The notes under the pieces were generated by a model. That model was not told the DNA's origin. It saw nothing but the letters and a program-made list of their open reading frames with translations, and made no database searches. Positions 29,193-33,041 of a stretch of DNA of 33,041 nt are shown piece after piece. This stretch comes from a virus. The stretch is taken from the IMG/VR virus record IMGVR_UViG_3300003937_000047, positions 1-33,041 of that record; one strand, given 5' to 3'. Positions within the stretch are counted from its first letter, which is position 1, and the number at the start of each line of letters is the position of its first letter. The translations under genes and the position numbers were made by a program.

Positions 29193-32000
29193 TTATTTAT
29201 TTTCTAATTCTTTTACTCTAGCTTCTAATTCTTGTATTGCAGCCACTAACAGTGGTACTAATTTAGCTTGATCTATGCCTTGTGGTATAATACTACCATC
29301 TTCATTAACTGCATCTTTTTTTCCTACAATAGCCTCAGGCACTATATTTTGCACTTCATGCGCTATAAATCCGTCTACTGTTTTATTAGGTTCTTCTATA
29401 AAATTAAATCTACTTGGTTTTAATTGATTAAGTCTAGATATAGAATTACTTATTGGAACAATATTTTCCTTTAATCTATAATCAGAGCTTGTAACATATG
29501 AAGTTGCTGAACCAGATGTAGATATTCGTCCTACATAAGATTGGCTTGTTCCTGGGTTTTTATGATAAAATTCTATTTGATTAGTTCCAAGTTGGTTACT
29601 ACCAAACATCATTATATTTGCAGCTGTGTCAGGAACATAAAACATACTATTTCCGCCATTAGCAAAAAAATTACTCGCAGCAAATCGAGCTGTAAACGCA
29701 TTAGTAATAGTTGTTGTAGGTCCAGTATGTAAAGTAGTTTGAGGTGCTGTATTTCCGATTCCTACGTTTCCACTAGTTATTAGTAAATTTCCATCATCAG
29801 TTAAAGTCATTTTTTGTGTTCCAGCAGTTCTAAATGACATATCATCTCCATTATGATTGTATTCAATCGCACCTCTATATCTTTCATTTCCATTTATTCC
29901 ATCCGCAAATCTAATTGCACACCTTCCACTACTAGCTTGATTTCCATCTGTAGCTATTGTCATACCTATAGTTGGTGTTGATCCATTCACTCCACCTCTA
30001 ATAACTAAATTTCTTGATTCACCATCAAAATCATCAGGTGTAGACGTCCCGATTCCGACGTTTCCAGATGAATTTATAACAATATTTTTATTAAAAGCCG
30101 AACCATATGAATGACCTAAAAATAAATAATCACCTGCATCATTCCAACCAATAAAACCAGCACCACCTCCAGAACCACTCTCACCAATCCATATATAAGG
30201 ATTAGGAGCAATAACATTAATGTTACCAGCCACTTCTAATTTATTTGAAGGCGAAGCCGTTCCAATTCCTATAGCACCTGTAGTTATTAATGATGTATTA
30301 ACACTATTTCCTGAGCTTGCACCAATAGACATTACTGAATTTGCTGATACTGCAGCTGAAGTTGAATTAGGGTTATTTATATAAACCGCATCTCTAAAAG
30401 TATATGTAGAAGAAGTAAGAACAGTTTGGTCGTTAGAAACATAAAATCCTCCTCCAACTAATGCAGTTCCTCCATTAACTTCTAATTTATAGCTAGGCAC
30501 AGTCGTTCCGATTCCTACGTTACCAGAGGTATCAATTACAAGTCTATCATTCGTACCAACCCTACTGTAGTCAGATATTTTAAATTTATTGCTATCACTT
30601 CTGTCTGTTCCTATACTCCAGTCATTTCCGTCTGTGTTAAATATAACATAACAATCGTCTGTTGTGTTATCACCTATTCTAATAGCTGTAGGATTTCCAG
30701 GGTGATCTATTTGAAGCCTATCTTCTGGATCTGTAAGCCCGATTCCTACATTTTGTGAATTATCAATTGTTACAGCGGAGGTGTTATTCGTGCCTATATG
30801 TATATCTTCATTTTCTCTTTGCCAAATATAAGCAGTTGAACCGTTTACACCAACAGTAAGACCATCATTAGAGCCATTACTACCAGTAGAGCTAGTTTGG
30901 AATTGCATGTAAGAAACAGTACCAGTACTTCTTGCATATATAGGAATACTTCCACTACCACCAAACACACTACCACCAGTTTCTGTAGTTATTAAACCTG
31001 CAAAAGTTGTAGTACTTGTAGAAGGCGTGCCCATACCTGATACAGAAATTACACCTGAACCTGCATTATTATTTAAACCCCAATCATTATTAGCATCAGT
31101 CCATAATCTCCTCCAATACTTTAAGCTTTTAGAAGTGCCACTTGAACTAAGATCACCTGCAAAAGTTGTGCTTCCATTATTAAAAATTTCAACAATATCT
31201 AATCCATTTCTACCAATTCTTAATTTTCCTGCTGCACCTATATTTTCTATAAACCAAGTACTGTTTGTGTATGTAGTATTAGAACTTCCAAAATATATTG
31301 CAGGTCTTCCTGCCCCAAAAGTTCCTATTTTAATTTCATCAACCGAACTACTTGCAGCAGAGGTGTTAGATAAATTTGTAAATGTAGTGCCTACGGCTGT
31401 TAGTTTTATTTTAGTATCACCACCTCTTTGTAGAAGAAAATCTCCACCTACCACATTTAATTTATCATAATACCCTTCTAGATAATTACTAGAATTATAC
31501 TTAACTTGTAATAAAGCATTAGATGTGGTAGCTTCAGTCTTTATTCTATCGCCAGCATTAACCTTACCTGAAGTGGTTATATCACCTGTAAAAGTTACGT
31601 CATTGTTATTCGCCATTTTAAAGATGACGTTTGAAGTGGTTTCATTATAAAAATATATAAAAGCAGAATCATGTTCAATAGAAAAATTATTTGCACCTGT
31701 TCTTCTAAAAGCTATTTTTTTATCACTTCCAACATTATTACAAGTAATTGTTCCGCCTGCTGAAATTACCCCACCAACTGTTAAACTGTTAGAACCGTTA
31801 ATAGCTAAATTACCAGTAAGTGTACCACCAGTGAGTGGTAAGTAAGGACCACCAATAACAGTATCTGGATCAACCCACGTTGGGGCAGCATTACCATTTG
31901 ATTTTAATATATAACCTGATGTACCCGCTTGACCATTAAATTTTATGGCTCCAGTAGAGTCGACCGCAAATTTATCGTTAATATTAGATAATATTGCCAT
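29193..32000 (-). CDS. tail fibre with C-terminal S74 intramolecular chaperone (fibre 2)
   Basis: This 935-aa protein starts MAILSNINDKFAVDSTGAIK, paralogous to the fibre downstream. A Thr/Ser/Asn/Gly-rich shaft includes five copies of an NVGIG/AIGIG motif, several with T-x-x-P-x-x-K-L-E-V (residues ~418-750). The C-terminus has S839 opening S-D-Y-R-L-K, the S74 dyad pattern, then GFIAHE and a KLVPLLVAAIQELEARVKEL helix. It probably forms a homotrimeric receptor-binding fibre whose C-terminal chaperone is removed by autocleavage. It lies 3 nt after the preceding S74 gene and has the leader AAATAATTA-ATG. Confidence 0.82.
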   Translation of the reverse strand: MAILSNINDKFAVDSTGAIKFNGQAGTSGYILKSNGNAAPTWVDPDTVIGGPYLPLTGGTLTGNLAINGSNSLTVGGVISAGGTITCNNVGSDKKIAFRRTGANNFSIEHDSAFIYFYNETTSNVIFKMANNNDVTFTGDITTSGKVNAGDRIKTEATTSNALLQVKYNSSNYLEGYYDKLNVVGGDFLLQRGGDTKIKLTAVGTTFTNLSNTSAASSSVDEIKIGTFGAGRPAIYFGSSNTTYTNSTWFIENIGAAGKLRIGRNGLDIVEIFNNGSTTFAGDLSSSGTSKSLKYWRRLWTDANNDWGLNNNAGSGVISVSGMGTPSTSTTTFAGLITTETGGSVFGGSGSIPIYARSTGTVSYMQFQTSSTGSNGSNDGLTVGVNGSTAYIWQRENEDIHIGTNNTSAVTIDNSQNVGIGLTDPEDRLQIDHPGNPTAIRIGDNTTDDCYVIFNTDGNDWSIGTDRSDSNKFKISDYSRVGTNDRLVIDTSGNVGIGTTVPSYKLEVNGGTALVGGGFYVSNDQTVLTSSTYTFRDAVYINNPNSTSAAVSANSVMSIGASSGNSVNTSLITTGAIGIGTASPSNKLEVAGNINVIAPNPYIWIGESGSGGGAGFIGWNDAGDYLFLGHSYGSAFNKNIVINSSGNVGIGTSTPDDFDGESRNLVIRGGVNGSTPTIGMTIATDGNQASSGRCAIRFADGINGNERYRGAIEYNHNGDDMSFRTAGTQKMTLTDDGNLLITSGNVGIGNTAPQTTLHTGPTTTITNAFTARFAASNFFANGGNSMFYVPDTAANIMMFGSNQLGTNQIEFYHKNPGTSQSYVGRISTSGSATSYVTSSDYRLKENIVPISNSISRLNQLKPSRFNFIEEPNKTVDGFIAHEVQNIVPEAIVGKKDAVNEDGSIIPQGIDQAKLVPLLVAAIQELEARVKELENK
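29755..30760 (-). repeat. coding repeats for NVGIG motifs in the fibre shaft
   Basis: Five similar short blocks (near 29755-29775, 30050-30065, 30260-30275, 30505-30525 and 30740-30755), variants of ATTCC-(T/G)-ACGTT on the plus strand, encode NVGIG or AIGIG within the 935-aa fibre. Similar blocks occur in the 759-aa fibre (27810-27830 region). They are protein repeats, not mobile elements, but offer stretches for recombination between fibre genes. Coordinates are approximate. Confidence 0.55.
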
Positions 32001-32003
32001 TAA

Positions 32004-33041
32004 TTATTTGCTTTTAAGTAATTCTATTTCAGCTTTTAATTCTTGTATTGCTTTTACTAACACAGGAACTAAATTCGATTCAGTATAAGATAATTTATCC
32101 TCATCTGTATTATCAATTATAACAGGATTTTCACCCTCTAATTGTAATACTTCTTGTGCAAGGAATCCATATCTTTTACTTCCTTGAGTTTCTTCTGAAT
32201 CTCTATCTTTTCTAAACTTATAAGAAATCGGTTTTAATTTACTAACAAAATCTAATCCGTGAGGTACATCACCAAAATCAGTTTTATCCCTTTTATCAGA
32301 TGTTACAGTCCAAGACACTCTAGTATAAGCATTTGTTATACTATTATCTCCAATTACAACCCTACCACTTTGAGTTGTTAATTGGAATGGTGAAGAACCA
32401 CTACCTGAACCGTGTCCTATACAAATATTATAATCTCCTGTTGAAGCTTCATCTCCTGCGGCTTGGCCTACATGCGTATTATTACTACCTGTAGTTGTTG
32501 AATCTCCTGCTCCTTTACCTATAAATGTATTGTTCGGTCCTGTTGTAACTTCTGCTCCTGCTTGATGACCTAAAAACGTACAACGAGTTGCACTTGTCAT
32601 TTTTGCTCCTGCATATCTTCCTACTACAACATTATTGCTTCCTGTTCCTACACCTATATAATTAGCTAATGAGCCAATAAAAACATTTTCTGTTCCACCT
32701 GTTCTGTTTATTGCTGCTTGATGACCTATTATAACATTTTCTCCCGATGCAGTTGTAGCATTATTTATATTATATCCTGCTCTGAATCCAATAAATATTT
32801 GACTTGACCCTGTTGTTTCTAAAAATCCTGACTCTGTACCAATAGCAATATTGCTTGCGCCTGTTGTAAGTTGTGCCAATGCTCTATCTCCAATACCCAC
32901 GTTATAATTAGTTGTTGAACTTGTTAACGCTTTATAACCTAATGCGGTATTTCCATTCCCTGTTTGGTTTGATGATAATGAGTTAAAGCCTAAAGAAACG
33001 TTTCTTAATCCTGATGTATTAGCATGCATTGCATTTCTACC
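32004..33041 (-). CDS. tail fibre with head repeats and S74 chaperone, 5'-truncated (fibre 1)
   Basis: The frame remains open through the right edge. The ATG at 33029 is preceded in frame by G-R-N-A, which continues the repeat, so it is an internal Met. The gene therefore begins outside the window. The visible ~345 residues hold about ten 20-residue repeats of the plan N-x-(V/I)-x-(I/L)-G-x-x-A-(G/L)...T-T-G, similar to the left-handed head repeats of YadA-type adhesins. They end in an S74-type chaperone with S-D-K-R-D-K (Ser and Lys at +5), GFLAQE and an LVPVLVKAIQELKAEIELL helix. The repeat head is probably the host-contact shaft. Receptor specificity is unknown. Confidence 0.72.
   Translation of the reverse strand, partial: GRNAMHANTSGLRNVSLGFNSLSSNQTGNGNTALGYKALTSSTTNYNVGIGDRALAQLTTGASNIAIGTESGFLETTGSSQIFIGFRAGYNINNATTASGENVIIGHQAAINRTGGTENVFIGSLANYIGVGTGSNNVVVGRYAGAKMTSATRCTFLGHQAGAEVTTGPNNTFIGKGAGDSTTTGSNNTHVGQAAGDEASTGDYNICIGHGSGSGSSPFQLTTQSGRVVIGDNSITNAYTRVSWTVTSDKRDKTDFGDVPHGLDFVSKLKPISYKFRKDRDSEETQGSKRYGFLAQEVLQLEGENPVIIDNTDEDKLSYTESNLVPVLVKAIQELKAEIELLKSK
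32395..33041 (-). repeat. YadA-head-like ~20-residue protein repeats in fibre 1
   Basis: About ten successive units of 18-24 residues occur, with recurring forms such as NTALGYKALTSSTT, SNIAIGTESG and NNVVVGRYAGAK. They run from near residue 210 of the visible protein to the window edge, so the array continues outside. It encodes a beta-roll-type shaft. Confidence 0.6.

Noticed and set aside
33027-33029. ATG at 33029 as start of the first fibre gene
   Set aside because: The frame stays open to the window edge and the residues just before it (G-R-N-A) continue the repeat pattern, so this is an internal methionine.
1-33041. tRNA genes, CRISPR arrays, integrase, attachment sites or insertion sequences
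   Set aside because: I saw no cloverleaf-like blocks with a TTCGA arm, no regular repeat-spacer pattern, no tyrosine or serine recombinase motifs and no terminal inverted repeats with a transposase.
1-33041. Alternative genetic code (stop reassignment as in some crAss-like phages)
   Set aside because: TAA, TAG (terminase and 114-aa genes) and TGA (103-aa neighbour and groES) all end frames at gene junctions, and no gene is interrupted in frame.

Overview
The window is a stretch of an AT-rich tailed double-stranded DNA phage genome. All 36 gene calls lie on the minus strand, so transcription runs from the right edge (33041) to the left edge (1). The genes are tightly packed, with many 1-4 nt overlaps. 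Terminase, portal, scaffold, major capsid, neck/tail, lysis and fibre genes are all present. No replication, integration or tRNA genes are visible, so this is the late/structural arm of a larger genome cut at both ends.

The host is most likely a marine member of the Bacteroidota (Flavobacteriia-like). Nearly every start codon is preceded by an A/T-only leader with no Shine-Dalgarno sequence, which is the habit of that phylum. Several proteins resemble families I know from uncultured marine phages. Large portal (802 aa) and terminase (734 aa) proteins, P22-like neck/tail components and the absence of a tape measure or sheath in the window suggest a short-tailed virion, loosely recalling crAss-like phages. 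This taxonomic placement is inference.

Layout in order of transcription: (1) 26912-33041, three consecutive fibre genes, each ending in an S74-type intramolecular chaperone, the first cut by the window edge. (2) 26515-26907, a small fibre-linked protein, followed by a roughly 100-base intergenic region with a dyad and a candidate promoter. (3) 23823-26413, a 106-aa protein, GroEL, GroES and a winged-helix-like protein. (4) 19265-23820, small basic or disordered proteins, an M15 peptidase endolysin, beta-rich virion candidates and a mini zinc-metallopeptidase, including three micro-genes of 35, 50 and 56 aa. (5) 18801-19262, a holin. (6) 15238-18748, small proteins, a two-domain GroES-like protein, a possible small terminase and the large terminase. 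(7) 10115-15237, portal, scaffold and major capsid protein, ending in a strong UUCG hairpin terminator. (8) 118-10042, a virion protein, a tandemly duplicated pair of neck/adaptor genes, and large tail proteins. (9) 1-112, the start of a GNAT-like acetyltransferase.

The most unusual part is the folding machinery. The phage carries its own GroEL and GroES, and just upstream of the terminase there is a separate 201-aa protein that reads as two GroES-like domains in tandem. Both loci flank the virion assembly genes, so the simplest model is a phage-encoded chaperonin system serving capsid and tail proteins, with the fibres folding through their own C-terminal S74 chaperones.
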